This document shows positions 6,678 through 17,700 of a stretch of DNA of 38,605 bases, in pieces. Under the pieces are notes generated by a model. It was not told the origin of the DNA, searched no databases, and saw only the letters and a program-made list of their open reading frames with translations. Source of the DNA: Candidatus Aminicenantota bacterium (GTDB lineage: Bacteria; Acidobacteriota; Aminicenantia; UBA2199); contig WVZO01000153.1 of the NCBI GenBank assembly GCA_011772425.1, forward strand, positions 1,615 through 40,219, given 5' to 3'. Position 1 is the first letter of the stretch. Every line of letters begins with the position of its first letter. Both the position numbers and the translations under genes were made by a program.

Positions 6678-9600
6678 TTACGTTGGATTTAATTTGGTTT
6701 TTAATAAATCTCGATGATAATTGTTTTCCAGGGATTCGCCGTACAATTCGGCAATTTTTTCATAGATCGCCCTTTCTTCTTCCGGTTTATTTTGCTCCTT
6801 CAGGATTTTTGCTTTCAGCCACAGGGCAGGAATGTAATTGCCGTTAAATTCAAAGCATTTTTCCAATTCAGATAAAGCCTCTTCATATCTTTGATTCCTG
6901 GTTAAGAATTTCGCGTATTCGGTATGGAAGAACTGGTAGTGGTAATAGGTGATCCAATAGGAGAGTTTGGTTTTCATATCGAGTAATTGTTTAAAGCGTT
7001 CTTCAGCTTCTTGTCGGCGGTTTTCTTTTTCCAGTATTGATGCTTCCAGGTGGATGAAGTACTTATAAGCGGCTTTGAAGTTATTCCAATCCAGGTTGTA
7101 CTTGTTTTTGAATTGTTCCAGCCATTTCAATTGCTTTTTGCTTTCTTCCAGGTTATCGAGGGCCAGTAATATGAGCCCTTTGAGCCAGATAGCTTCTGAG
7201 GAATCTTCTTTAATGTCGTCCGAATTATAGGTTTGCAGCGAGAGGTTAATGGCTCGCAGGGCATCATCATAGCGCCGGTCCTTATAAGCAATAAAGGCAC
7301 GTTTTGCCTGGGCATACGCTTCGGCTTTGGGGAGATTGGATTTAGTGATACGCTGCAACTCTTTATACTCAGTCAACGATTCATCGGCTTTTTTGTATTG
7401 GGCCTTTAAGATGTATATATCCGCCAGGGTCTGGTAGGGCCAGGGAAGTCGTTCTTTGGGATCATCCTCCAAAACAGCACGCTTTTTCATGGCTTCGGCA
7501 TTGACCAGGTCTCCGGAATAGTAATACCCGTCTCCAAGGGAATCAAAGGAGTTGTAGGACTCGTCAATGTCACGATACTGCTGGAATACTTTAAGGGCCT
7601 GTATATGTTCACCCAGGTAGGAGTGGCAGTAGCCCAGGTGATTAAGGGCCAGGGAATACCGTTGGTCCAACTTCAGCGCCTCTTTATAATGCTTCATTGC
7701 TTTTTCCGGGTTGGCAATGTGAAAATAAGCCTCGCCCAATTTATACAAAACCTCTTTCGAATAGGGAAACTCTTCTTTCAACTTTTCTAAGTTGGATATC
7801 TCATCGATAAATCGAAATTTCAACTTGGCTTCGATGGTACGAACCTTTAACTGCAGCGAAAGGGTTAAACTGTCGATTTGAGGGATAATCTCATCAATGA
7901 TCTCCAATGCTTTGGTGCGACTTCCATCAAAATCATACAAATCAGCCAGGTAATACTTTGAGATCAATAAGTCCGTAGTATCTAAGAAATTAGGTTCCGC
8001 CTTCTTTAGGTCCAGGCGATTATAGTGACGAAGCCCTCTATAAAATTCTGAAAACAGTTTCCACTGGGTACCAAATATCTCTTTTACTCTTTTATATTTC
8101 TTCTGCTTTTTCGCTTTTCGAGGAAAGAGATTTTGATATACCAGTCGGGTTAATAGGTCTACCTGGTTCCCCAGGAATGAGTCTCTTAGTTCTCCGGCAG
8201 AAGTTAGTCTGTATCCTTCCTGAGCCTCACCCTTCTCCTCCTTAATGGGGCTCAATTCAGCATCGATGTTGTAAAAATTTTTATTTTTGACAATCTTTCC
8301 CATTAATTCATATTTGATATCAAATTTACTTTTCAACCGTTTAAGATTTTCTGCTTCATTTTTACCTTCAGCAAAAGAGACAACAAAGTCTTTATTAATG
8401 GTTTTAAATTCTTCGAACTGGTTCAGGGATTCCATCAAGAGGTAATCCAACATATCAGGTAAAAACTTGTCCCCGCCCTTGAATTCAAAGGGGTGTAAAT
8501 AAATATAGAATTTTTCAGTGGGCACGGGTGGGGGCGGGGGGGATGGTTTAAGCAGGAGATAAACTCCCGCAACTACTACCACGGCTGCTGCCAGGGCCAG
8601 GAGAATCCATTTGAAATTTAGCTTTCTTTTGCCGGTAGTGTGGGGTACCCGTTCCGTCGAGGCTTTGAATTGTTTGATCCGGTAAACCAGGTCACCTAAA
8701 TCTTCTTTGTCCGATGTTTTTTGTACCTCTTCCAATAGTTTGGCCTGTTCATCATACTGGATGATTTCAGTTTCTGCTCCCACTGGTTGGGGTTTTTCTT
8801 CCTTTGTCTGTTGATAAAGGGTTCGAAATGCCTCCAGGTCTTGTTTTAAGTGGAAAAAATCAGGATACCGCTTTGCCTTGTCCCTTTCTAATGCCTTGCC
8901 TGCGATTTGTTTCAATTCTTCCGGTATATCCCGGGTGAATTCAATGTCTTTGTTGAGCACATTGTAGAGGGTTTCGATTTGTTCGTCTTCTCTAAAGGGA
9001 TTTTTACCCTCAATCATTTCATAAAGCACGACCCCAAAGGAGAAAATATCGGTTTGCCAGTCCAGTAATTTTCCCCGTGCCTGTTCCGGAGATATGTAGG
9101 CGACGGTTCCCATGACAAAACCTTTTTCGGTTAAATCGGAATCCACCCGGTCGCCGTCTCTAACAAACGAATCATCACTAAATTTTGCCAGGCCAAAATC
9201 CAGGATTCTCACAATTCCTTTTTTATCTACCATGATATTGCCAGGTTTAATGTCCCGGTGGATAATGTCATGAGAATGGGCTTCTATTATACCATCGCAT
9301 ACCTGGATACATATATCTAAAATTTTATCAACACTGAGTTTTTGCATCCCAATGATTTGATCCAGGGTGACACCATCAATATATTGCATAACAATGTAAT
9401 CTCTGTCACCCTCTTCGTAAATTTCATAAATGGTACATATATTGGGATGATCCAGTTGAGAAGCGGTCTGGGCTTCCCTTAAGAACCGGAGCTTGGAGGT
9501 GGTGTCGGTGAGTCCAATGTTGTCTTTTAATAAAATGCTTTTTATGGCAACTTTTCGTTTGAGTTTTACATCCTCTGCCAGGAGGACTTCCCCCATTCCT

Positions 9601-9776
9601 CCTTTACCCAGTTTCTTTAAAACCTTAAACCGTTCCTGGATGATATACCCACCCGGCAGGATTGTATCCGAGACATCTGAGACAAGAGTCATTTCTCTGG
9701 AAGGAAGGACTTCTCCACAGGCTCTGCAGAACCTTGCCTCTTCATTATTTTCAACACCACATTTTGTACACTTCAT
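6678..9776 (-). CDS. Membrane Ser/Thr protein kinase with zinc ribbon and TPR repeats
   Basis: A 1032-residue multi-domain kinase. Residues 3-20 are a zinc ribbon (CxxC...CxxC: C3, C6, C17, C20). Residues ~48-320 form a complete Hanks-type kinase: glycine loop GKGGMG (57-62), K79 in VAIK, HRDIKPGN with D175, DFG (193-195) and a 'YISPEQARG' activation segment. One transmembrane helix (about 390-410) is followed by a proline-rich linker (PSPPPPP), a TolB/FlgO-like alpha-beta region (~420-560) and then many TPR-like helical pairs (~600-1020) outside the membrane. All catalytic residues are present, so it should phosphorylate Ser/Thr. The TPR part is probably a sensor or scaffold. The start has no Shine-Dalgarno but matches the zinc ribbon's position. 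The tautomerase gene lies 34 bases upstream. Targets unknown. Confidence 0.93.
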   Translation of the reverse strand: MKCTKCGVENNEEARFCRACGEVLPSREMTLVSDVSDTILPGGYIIQERFKVLKKLGKGGMGEVLLAEDVKLKRKVAIKSILLKDNIGLTDTTSKLRFLREAQTASQLDHPNICTIYEIYEEGDRDYIVMQYIDGVTLDQIIGMQKLSVDKILDICIQVCDGIIEAHSHDIIHRDIKPGNIMVDKKGIVRILDFGLAKFSDDSFVRDGDRVDSDLTEKGFVMGTVAYISPEQARGKLLDWQTDIFSFGVVLYEMIEGKNPFREDEQIETLYNVLNKDIEFTRDIPEELKQIAGKALERDKAKRYPDFFHLKQDLEAFRTLYQQTKEEKPQPVGAETEIIQYDEQAKLLEEVQKTSDKEDLGDLVYRIKQFKASTERVPHTTGKRKLNFKWILLALAAAVVVVAGVYLLLKPSPPPPPVPTEKFYIYLHPFEFKGGDKFLPDMLDYLLMESLNQFEEFKTINKDFVVSFAEGKNEAENLKRLKSKFDIKYELMGKIVKNKNFYNIDAELSPIKEEKGEAQEGYRLTSAGELRDSFLGNQVDLLTRLVYQNLFPRKAKKQKKYKRVKEIFGTQWKLFSEFYRGLRHYNRLDLKKAEPNFLDTTDLLISKYYLADLYDFDGSRTKALEIIDEIIPQIDSLTLSLQLKVRTIEAKLKFRFIDEISNLEKLKEEFPYSKEVLYKLGEAYFHIANPEKAMKHYKEALKLDQRYSLALNHLGYCHSYLGEHIQALKVFQQYRDIDESYNSFDSLGDGYYYSGDLVNAEAMKKRAVLEDDPKERLPWPYQTLADIYILKAQYKKADESLTEYKELQRITKSNLPKAEAYAQAKRAFIAYKDRRYDDALRAINLSLQTYNSDDIKEDSSEAIWLKGLILLALDNLEESKKQLKWLEQFKNKYNLDWNNFKAAYKYFIHLEASILEKENRRQEAEERFKQLLDMKTKLSYWITYYHYQFFHTEYAKFLTRNQRYEEALSELEKCFEFNGNYIPALWLKAKILKEQNKPEEERAIYEKIAELYGESLENNYHRDLLKTKLNPT

Positions 9777-9810
9777 AGTAATAATATATTATCAAACTAC
9801 TACGCTTTTA

Positions 9811-10023
9811 TCAATCCATTTTTTTCTTTTTCTTCATACGGTATTCCATAACGGGGAGGCCGGCAATGCCGTAATGTTCTACCGGCATTTCATTAATAAT
9901 GACCCGTACGCTTTCCGGTGGTACTTCTAATGTTTTAATGACAGAATCGGAAACATTTTTAATTAATTCTTTTTTTTTCTCATTGTCCCGTCCTGCCAAC
10001 ATATGAATGGTTACAATGGGCAT
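9811..10023 (-). CDS. 4-oxalocrotonate tautomerase family protein
   Basis: A 70-residue protein beginning 'MPIVTIHML', giving the N-terminal proline (after Met removal) that is the catalytic base of this superfamily. Further support comes from the helix 'DNEKKKELIKNVSDSVIKTL', the strand 'VRVIINEMPVEHYGIAG' and the length, typical of 4-OT subunits of about 62-70 residues that assemble as hexamers. A strong AGGAGGT precedes the ATG. The basic tail 'MKKKKKMD' extends a little beyond the usual end. Such enzymes isomerise unsaturated keto acids, but no degradation pathway genes are nearby, so the substrate is unknown. It lies upstream of and close to the Ser/Thr kinase gene, possibly in the same transcript. 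An inverted-repeat element occupies the region before its ribosome site. Confidence 0.88.
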   Translation of the reverse strand: MPIVTIHMLAGRDNEKKKELIKNVSDSVIKTLEVPPESVRVIINEMPVEHYGIAGLPVMEYRMKKKKKMD

Positions 10024-10047
10024 AAGTAACCTCCTGTTGTTTTAAAA

Positions 10048-10210
10048 GCACGAAATCCGAAATCCGAAATCCGAAACAAATTCAAAATTCGAATGTTCAA
10101 AATTCAAAACAGAAAAACCTGTACAGGGGTAAGTGGTTTATTGTTTTGGTCATTTGGATTTTGGTCATTCGGATTTGTTTCGAATTTCGATATTCGAATT
10201 TCGGATTTTT
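10048..10210. repeat. Long inverted-repeat (MITE-like) element, copy without terminal 18-mers
   Basis: The left arm (CGAAATCCGAAATCCGAAACA...TTCAAAAC) and right arm (GTTTTGGTCATTTGG...GAATTTCGGATTT) are imperfect reverse complements around a ~30-base centre. The sequence closely matches the element at 37194-37398 but lacks its terminal 18-bp repeats. It lies between the LmbE gene's 3' end and the tautomerase ribosome site, so it would form a long hairpin in any shared transcript. Confidence 0.85.
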
Positions 10211-10214
10211 CTTT

Positions 10215-10853
10215 CTACTCAATAACCCAGCGGGTGATTTCAAAGGCTTCGGCATATGTGGTGCCGATCTGGGTGCCGCGGGTCCTGGCCCAGCTGCGGA
10301 TAAAATCCTCTGAAGCATAATCCTTGCCGCTTTGAGAATTGTACGCTTGCAGCGCCTGAATTTTCTTTTCCACATGATTCTGCTGCAGCTTGATAAATCC
10401 CTGGGTATGAAACGTAATGGTGTTCCAGGGCAATTCATAGCTCAGGATACTGACCTGTTTAAATGCCCGGACAGCTTCGGTGGCAACGGTTTGATGGTCC
10501 TGGTGCAAATCGTTCTGGGTGGGCATAAATACCAGGTGGGGGTTCAGTTCTTTTTTTATTTTTATCAGTTCTTCCAGGATTTCCTGGCGGACATAGTTTA
10601 ACTTTCGCACTTCGTATTTATAGATAATAAGATTAGCGGGTGGAATACCGATGCGTTTGGTGGCTTCTTTTACCTCTGTTTCCAGGATGTTTTTGGGCCA
10701 TCCGTTGGGTACGGATTTTTCTGCGGTTGAGAAAGCCGCATAAAAGACTTGTTTTCCTTCTTCGACAAATTTGGCGATACTGCCGCCGCACCCGAATTCG
10801 CCGTCATCGGTATGGGGTGCCAATACCAGTATACGTTCGATCGCTTGATTCAT
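10215..10853 (-). CDS. PIG-L/LmbE family N-acetyl-sugar deacetylase
   Basis: A 212-residue zinc hydrolase of the LmbE/PIG-L family, which removes acetyl groups from N-acetylglucosamine-type sugars. The metal-binding signature 'PHTDDGEFGCGG' (H14, D16, D17) corresponds to the family's PHPDDE, here with Thr and Gly substitutions. The second site 'NDLHQDH' (H117, D119, H120) is intact. Length is normal. AGGAGG nine bases before the ATG supports the start. It may process a sugar intermediate such as a glycan, mycothiol or bacillithiol type substrate. The large glycan cluster upstream on the same strand makes a cell-surface role plausible but unproven. It lies 167 bases downstream of the second hybrid kinase with an inverted repeat between. 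Confidence 0.9.
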   Translation of the reverse strand: MNQAIERILVLAPHTDDGEFGCGGSIAKFVEEGKQVFYAAFSTAEKSVPNGWPKNILETEVKEATKRIGIPPANLIIYKYEVRKLNYVRQEILEELIKIKKELNPHLVFMPTQNDLHQDHQTVATEAVRAFKQVSILSYELPWNTITFHTQGFIKLQQNHVEKKIQALQAYNSQSGKDYASEDFIRSWARTRGTQIGTTYAEAFEITRWVIE

Positions 10854-10916
10854 TGGTTCGCGCCTCCTATAGAGTTCAAAGAATTCATTAACAATTAATA
10901 ATTAACAATTACTAAA

Positions 10917-11024
10917 CTCAGGTTAAGGTTTAGGTTGATGACACACCCCGGCCTGGCGGCCACCGCTTGTTTTTCTCAAGAGGGGATTTCTTTTCCTCAA
11001 CCTCAGCCTTAACCTTAACCTAAG
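10917..11024. repeat. Imperfect inverted repeat between hybrid kinase and LmbE genes
   Basis: 'CTCAGGTTAAGGTTTAGGTTGATG' (split as two <20-base parts on reading) at 10917-10940 pairs with its reverse complement at about 11001-11024, 20 of 24 bases matching. The loop is GC-rich ('CGGCCTGGCGGCC'). The right arm overlaps the kinase stop codon. It could be a bidirectional hairpin or a degraded mobile repeat. Confidence 0.6.
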
Positions 11025-14000
11025 CCCTTTTGAGTTCGTCCTTAACAGCCCTGCCGATTTGTTCCATACCAAAGGGCTTTTTGATATAAGTGCCGGCTCC
11101 CAATTGCAGGGCTTCTTTAGCTTCTTTGGTTTCCGAATATCCACTGACGATGATGGCCTTTTGCCGGGGATACATGTTGAGAATCCGTTTATAGGTCTCA
11201 AGCCCACTGATCCCGGGGTCCATAATCATATCCAACACCAGGAGGTTCACGGGTCTTGTCTTCACGGTTTCAATCGCTGCTTCACCACTGGAAACAGCCT
11301 GAACCGAATATCCCAACTGCTTTAATATCAGGGTAGTAATTTCCCTCTGCTCTTCCACATCATCCACTACCAGGATCGATTCCCCATTGCCCATTAATTG
11401 ATCTATCGAAACGTGGAGTTTCTCTTTGATAACTTTTTGCTGGGTAGCAGGAAAATAAAGGGTGAAAGCGGAGCCTTTTCCTTTTTCGCTTTTTGCGGTA
11501 AGATATCCGTTGTGGTCTTTGACGGTTCCCCACACTACTGTCATACCCAATCCTGTTCCACTTTTTCCCATTCTCTTTTTGGTATAGAAAGGTTCAAAAA
11601 TATGTGTCATGTCTTTTTCAGATATACCTATACCGGTATCGGTAACCGAGAGGGCCACATAGTCTCCCGCTACCACTTCCCTGTACCCATCGAGGGGTTG
11701 GCTGAAGTATGTATTGAAGGTGGAAATAATGATTTTCCCTTTCCCCGGCATGGCTTCGGCTGCATTGGACACCAGGTTCATCAGGGCTTTGGACAGGTGC
11801 ACCGTAGAGCCTATCATGTTTTTTAAATCTTTATCCAACCGGTCTTCTACTTCAATTTCCGGTTGATAAGATAGAATCTTCATCAGCTCAGGGCTTTCCA
11901 TAAATTCACCAACCACCTGGTTAAGATTCACCACTTTTGTAACTTCGACACTGCGTCTGGCCAGGGTCAGCAGGTCCTGGACAATAGCAGCTGCTTTTTC
12001 ACCGGAATGTTGGATGGCGAGTGCATGCTTTCTTAATGGGTCGTCCTGGGGTATTTTTAACAGCATCAACTCCGGATAACTGACGATGCCAGCCAGGATA
12101 TTATTCAAGTCGTGCGCCACACCGGCTGCCAGGGTTCCGATCGCTTCCATTTTCTGAGCACGCAGCAATTGTTTGTTGGCGATTTCCAATTTCCGGGTCC
12201 GTTCCTCCACCCGTTGTTCCAGTTCCTCATTGATCTGTTCGACTTTTGCTTTTTCTTTTTCCAGTTCTAACGTACGTAAATGAACCTGTTGTTCCAGTAT
12301 TCGCTTTTGTTTTCTCAACTTTCGGGTCCGTAATTTTATAAAACCATAACCACTGCTAATTACAGCTATAGACACCAACAAATAAAACCACCAGGTTTTC
12401 CAGAAGGGGGGGATTATTCTAAATCGATACACGGCAGGTTTTTTATTCCATAAGCCATCATTGTTACAGGCTTTCACTTTAAACGCATATTCACCAGGGG
12501 GCAGATTGGAATAGATGGCATGGTTGTCTTTAGAGACCGGTGACCAATTCTCATCAAAACCCTCCAGCATAACCTGATACCTTACTTTTCCGGGAACCGT
12601 TAAACAAATTCCCACAAACTCAAAGGTCAGGTGATTCCGATTGTGGGAGAGTTCCACTCCCAGTGGCAGCCCAAAGTCAGTCCTGGATTTATGGTAGTCA
12701 TCAGACCAATCTACCTTTTCATGGAATAATTTCAAACCGGTAATATAAGTTGCCGGCTCTAGAGTATTGGGTTTATCTTCTTTGGGATTGAATTTAATTG
12801 CCCCATTTATCGTGCCCAGCCAGATATTGCCTGCTTTATCTTTGTATATTGCGCCCTCATTGGGTTCAATGCCAGGATAGCCATGGTCTCTATCGTAATG
12901 CTTAAATTTTCTTTTACCTGTTTTATTCAATTCAACCACATCCAATTGGGTGAGACTTTTTTTGCTGGCTATCCAGAGATTTCCATCATCATCAAACAAC
13001 AGTGAGAGGATTTCATCAGTCAACAAACCGTCTTCAGTGGTAATTGCCTCGAATTCGGCGTCTCCATTTATTTGAGATAGCTTATACCTGACAATCCCCC
13101 CACCGTACGTGCCAATCCATAGGGAATTTTCCCGGTCTTTTTCCAGGCACATGACGAAATTGTTGGTCAAGCCGTTGGCGGTGGTGATATGGCTAAAATT
13201 TACTCCATCGTACTTGCATAAGCCTTCGGGTGTAGCGATCCAGATATTTCCCTGTTTATCTTCCAATAAGTCGTTTATCAAATTATTTAATAATCCTTTT
13301 TCCTTTGTGAGGCTTCTAATCGTGTTCCCATCCCATACCATCACCCCCCTGTCTTCGGTTCCGAACCACATGTTTCCATGTCTATCTTCCAGGATACAAT
13401 AAATGCCAAGGGGGACCAAATTGTTTCTTTTACTGAAATCTGTATAAATATGGCCGTTATATTTAATGATTGAATCATCTGAGCAAAACCACAAATTACC
13501 TTTACTATCTTCATAGAATAGAGTTATATGCCCTTTGCAGTATTTTCCCTCCGCCATTTTAATAATTTTATCTTTTTGGTCATATGTTGCAATGCCTCCT
13601 TCGGTGGCAATCCACATGGTACCTTGATGATCTTCCCAAAAGGACCATACAATATTGTTTTTTAAACCTTCCTTTTCATTTAAATAGGTGAGGATTTCAC
13701 CCCTGAAGCAAGATACGCCGATACTTGTAGCCATCCAGATATTACCTTCGCGGTCCTCCAGGATATCGGTGACTTCATCATATCTCAAGCCTTGTCTTGT
13801 GGTATAGTTAGTAAACATGTGACCATCGAATTTACTGGCACCCCCAAATGTGGAAAACCAAAAATTACCGCTGCTGTCTTGCATGATATGACTCACATCG
13901 TTCTCACATAATCCTTCTTTGCTGGTATAACTGGTGAAGGTTTCGCCGTTAAAACACAACACACCGTTTCTCCTGGTACCGAACCATAAATTGCCGTTAT

Positions 14001-14679
14001 TATCCTCCAGGATATATTGGACAAAATACCCTTGTAAACGTCGGGTTACAACATCTGTGTTAAAGGCTGCCCCCTCATATTTATTGACTCCTTTGGGCGT
14101 AGCAAACCATAAATTGCCTGCCCTGTCTTCAAGGATACAGCGAACTTCGCTGTCAATTAAACCGTCTGCGGTGGTAAACGTTGTAAAATTCCTGCCGTCA
14201 TATCGACTGACTCCATTGGAATAGGTAGCAAACCACAAGTTACCATTTCTATCTTCCACCATATTCGAGATGGAATTACCACTTAAACCATCTTCCTTAG
14301 TATAAACGGTAAAATTACCATTGTCATATTTATTAAGGCCGTTAAGGGTTGCGATCCATAAGTGACCGTTCCGGTCTTCCATGATACAGGAGACAGAATT
14401 ATCGCTTAAACCGTTTTTTTTCGAATAATTAATAAAGGTATTACCATCGAATCGATCCACTCCTCCCCCATGTGTGCCGATCCACAAAAATCCTTTCCTG
14501 TCCTGGTAGACTGTATTAATAACAGAATCTCCCAATCCATCATCCATGGTAAAGGTTTTGAAATGGTAATGCTGCCCAAAAACAGGAACGGAGACAATAC
14601 GGAGCAATATATAGAAGAGTAATGCTGAAGCGGCAGCGCCCTTATATCTTACAATATTAAACTTCACGTCTCTTTTCAT
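11020..14679 (-). CDS. Two-component propeller hybrid histidine kinase (copy 1)
   Basis: A 1219-residue hybrid kinase. Residues ~13-36 are a signal sequence. Residues ~37-650 are about 14 Reg_prop repeats ('LEDRxGNLWFGTxxGGV'), building two 7-bladed beta-propellers that sense a ligand in the periplasm. A Y_Y_Y domain at ~680-755 ('NLPPGEYAFKVKACNNDG') precedes one transmembrane helix (~759-781). A coiled coil and a HisKA domain follow, with the phospho-His near 855 in 'AHDLNN', then HATPase ('GTGLGMTVVWG') and a C-terminal receiver with acceptor Asp near 1148 ('LVLDMIM') and 'YIKKPFG'. Unlike classic hybrid two-component systems there is no AraC output, so the phosphoryl group must pass to another protein. 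The start codon lacks a clear ribosome site but leads directly into the signal peptide. It is the downstream half of a tandem duplicate. Confidence 0.95.
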   Translation of the reverse strand: MKRDVKFNIVRYKGAAASALLFYILLRIVSVPVFGQHYHFKTFTMDDGLGDSVINTVYQDRKGFLWIGTHGGGVDRFDGNTFINYSKKNGLSDNSVSCIMEDRNGHLWIATLNGLNKYDNGNFTVYTKEDGLSGNSISNMVEDRNGNLWFATYSNGVSRYDGRNFTTFTTADGLIDSEVRCILEDRAGNLWFATPKGVNKYEGAAFNTDVVTRRLQGYFVQYILEDNNGNLWFGTRRNGVLCFNGETFTSYTSKEGLCENDVSHIMQDSSGNFWFSTFGGASKFDGHMFTNYTTRQGLRYDEVTDILEDREGNIWMATSIGVSCFRGEILTYLNEKEGLKNNIVWSFWEDHQGTMWIATEGGIATYDQKDKIIKMAEGKYCKGHITLFYEDSKGNLWFCSDDSIIKYNGHIYTDFSKRNNLVPLGIYCILEDRHGNMWFGTEDRGVMVWDGNTIRSLTKEKGLLNNLINDLLEDKQGNIWIATPEGLCKYDGVNFSHITTANGLTNNFVMCLEKDRENSLWIGTYGGGIVRYKLSQINGDAEFEAITTEDGLLTDEILSLLFDDDGNLWIASKKSLTQLDVVELNKTGKRKFKHYDRDHGYPGIEPNEGAIYKDKAGNIWLGTINGAIKFNPKEDKPNTLEPATYITGLKLFHEKVDWSDDYHKSRTDFGLPLGVELSHNRNHLTFEFVGICLTVPGKVRYQVMLEGFDENWSPVSKDNHAIYSNLPPGEYAFKVKACNNDGLWNKKPAVYRFRIIPPFWKTWWFYLLVSIAVISSGYGFIKLRTRKLRKQKRILEQQVHLRTLELEKEKAKVEQINEELEQRVEERTRKLEIANKQLLRAQKMEAIGTLAAGVAHDLNNILAGIVSYPELMLLKIPQDDPLRKHALAIQHSGEKAAAIVQDLLTLARRSVEVTKVVNLNQVVGEFMESPELMKILSYQPEIEVEDRLDKDLKNMIGSTVHLSKALMNLVSNAAEAMPGKGKIIISTFNTYFSQPLDGYREVVAGDYVALSVTDTGIGISEKDMTHIFEPFYTKKRMGKSGTGLGMTVVWGTVKDHNGYLTAKSEKGKGSAFTLYFPATQQKVIKEKLHVSIDQLMGNGESILVVDDVEEQREITTLILKQLGYSVQAVSSGEAAIETVKTRPVNLLVLDMIMDPGISGLETYKRILNMYPRQKAIIVSGYSETKEAKEALQLGAGTYIKKPFGMEQIGRAVKDELKRA

Positions 14680-14748
14680 TGCATTTGGAGATTTTAAAGA
14701 AAAAAGAAAAATAAATCAAGCTTAGGGGAGTTAATTATAACACGCTTA

Positions 14749-17700
14749 CTATTTGATGGTTTTGGATAATTCGTCCTTAACAGCCTTGCCGATGCCTTCC
14801 ATGCCAAAGGGTTTTTTGACATAAGTCCCTGCCCCCAATCGCTGCGCTTCTTTGACTTCTTCTGTTTCGGTATAGCCGCTGATAATGACAGCTTTCTGCT
14901 GCGGATATAACCGCAGGATTCGTTTATAGGTTTCAAGACCACTGATCCCTGGTTCCATTATCATATCCAGCACCAGCAGGTCCACCGGATTCTTTTCTAC
15001 AAAATCCACAGCCGCTTCACCACTGGAGACAGCCTGAACCGAGTATCCTAACTTCTTCAACATCAGTGTGGCGATTTCCCCCTGGTCTTCCACATCATCT
15101 ACCACCAGGATCGATTCCCCATTGCCCATAAGGTTTTGCAGGATTGTTTGCTTCTCGGATTTTTCTTCTTTTTTATGGGTAGCAGGGAAATAAAGAGTGA
15201 ATGTCGATCCTTTTCCTTTTTCGCTCTGGATGGTAATATATCCTTTATGGTCTTGTACGGTTCCCCACACCACGGACATTCCCAATCCTGTTCCACTTTT
15301 TCCCATTTTCTTCTTGGTATAGAAGGGTTCAAAAATGTGTGTCGCATCTTCTTCAGACATACCTACACCGGTATCGGAAACCGAAAGGGCTACATAGTCT
15401 CCCGCTGCCACCTCGTCGTACCCATCCAGGGGTTGATCAAGATATTTATTGAAGGTGGTAATGGTGACGTTTCCTTGTCCCGGTATGGCCTCCACTGCAT
15501 TGGATACCAGGTTCATCAGGGTTTTGCACAGGTGCAGGGGAGAGCCCACCATGTTTTTTAAACCTTCACCCAACCGGATTTCCACGTCTGCCCACGGGTG
15601 ATAGGATAGAATTTTTCCCAGTTCAGGACTTTTCATACATTCGGATACGATATGGTTGAGATTCACCACTTCCTCAACTTCAATACTGCGCCTTGCTAAT
15701 GTCAGCAGGTCCTGGACAATGGCAGCGGCCTTTTCCCCGGACCGTTGAATTCTTAAGATACTTTTTCTTAACGGGCTCTCATCCGGGCTCTCCTTCGGCA
15801 GCTGCAATAATAATAGTTCCGGGTAACTGACAATACCGGCCATGACATTATTCAGATCATGGGCGACCCCTGCTGCCAGGGTGCCGATGGCTTCCATTTT
15901 CTGGGCATGGAGCAATTGTTTGTGTGCTTTTTTTAACTTTTGGGTTCGCTCTTCTACCCGTTGTTCCAATTCGCGGTTGATCTGTTCGACTTTTTTCTTT
16001 TCCTCTTGTAATTCTAGTGTCCGCAAGCGGACCTGTTCTTCCAGTTTTCGCTGCCGTTTTTTCAGGTGCCTTTCCCGGGATTTAACAAATCCAAAGACAG
16101 TGCTGATGATTGCTGCGCCCACCAACATATAGAACCACCACGTCATCCAATAAGGCGCTTTGATTCGAAACGAATAAACGGTTGGTTCTTGATTCCATAT
16201 ACCACTGTTGTTACTGGCTTTGACTTTGAAAATATACTCTCCGGGCAGCAAATTGGAATAAGTAACAAAATTACTTTCCGAAGCCGGAGACCAATCCTGG
16301 TCAAATCCCTCCAGCTTGACACGATACCTCACTTTCTCGGGAACCGTTAAACTAATACCGATAAACTCAAATGTCAGATGGTTTTTATTATGCGGCAGCT
16401 CCAGGTTACCGGGTAAGCAGGGCAAGAGGGTGGGCCCCGCCTTCATCCTGTCCTGCTTATCCCTTGAATAGAGGAATAAATCTACTTCTTCAAAGAAAAG
16501 CTTCACATTGGTAATATGGGTCGCGGGTTCCACTGGATTGGGTTGATCTTCTTCGGGATCGTATTTAACGGCTCCTTTGATGGTTCCAAACCATAGATTA
16601 CCTTCTTTATCTTTATATACGGCATTTTGATTGCATTCGATACCGATAAACCCATCTTCTTTACCATAATATTTAAGAACTTTCTTACCGGTTTCATTAA
16701 ATTGGGCCACATCCAGTAATGTAATTCCTTTATTGGTGCCTATCCAGAGATTGGCGTTATTGTCGAAGATCATCAGGAGAACTTCATCGTCTACCAATCC
16801 ATCTTTGGAGGAAAAGCTTTCAAACGTGCCTTTCAAGATATCCCGGGATTCGTCAAACGTGTATTTGAGGACTCCTCCGCCGTATGTTCCAATCCAAAGG
16901 TTTTCATCTTTATCTTCCAGTAAAGAATTAATTACACGATTCGTCAAGCCATTTTCTGTTGTTATAGTAATATCGGTAATTTCCTGTTTTTTTCCATCAT
17001 ATATATTGATACCGCGACTGGTGCCGATCCAGATATTTCCCCTGGGGTCTTCGATGACCGCACTTACCGTGTTGTGCAGCAGCCCATCTTTTTCAATAAA
17101 ACTTGTAATTGTTTTTGTTTTTTCATCATACTTTTTAACGCCGTGGTCTTCGGAACCGAACCACAGGTTCCCCCCGCTGTCTTCATAAATAGCAACAATA
17201 TTTACAGCGTCGACATTTAATATGTTCTCCATGTCCGTATAGGTTTTTCCGTTATATTTAATAAGGGTTTTACCCGTCCCGAACCACAGGTTGCCCCGGC
17301 TGTCCTTATAAAAAGAATATGGAATCCCCCCTCCCCAGCCATCGGGGACGGTTACAATCGAAGAATCTTTTTTATTATATTTGGCGACACATTTTTCCGT
17401 GGAGAGCCACATTTCACCGTTTATATCTTCCCATATTGACCAGACTGTGTTATCCATTAATCCATCGTTTACCGTGAGGTAGGAGAATGCCTTTCCCCGG
17501 AATTGGGAGACCCCCGAATCTGTTGCGAACCAGAGCGGCCCTTCGCGACTCTCCATTACCCATGACACATTATTATGGGAAAGTCCTTCTTTGGGGGTGT
17601 AGGAAGTGAAATTATGAGTACGCCGGTTCAAATAGCTGGCACCATGTGCAGTAGCAAACCACAGGTCACCCCGGCTGTCTTCCAGTATGTGGTTAACCTC

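Noticed and set aside
10917-11024. Intrinsic terminator after hybrid kinase copy 1
   Set aside because: The arms form an imperfect hairpin but no U-tract follows on the minus strand, and the right arm overlaps the stop codon; left as a repeat only.
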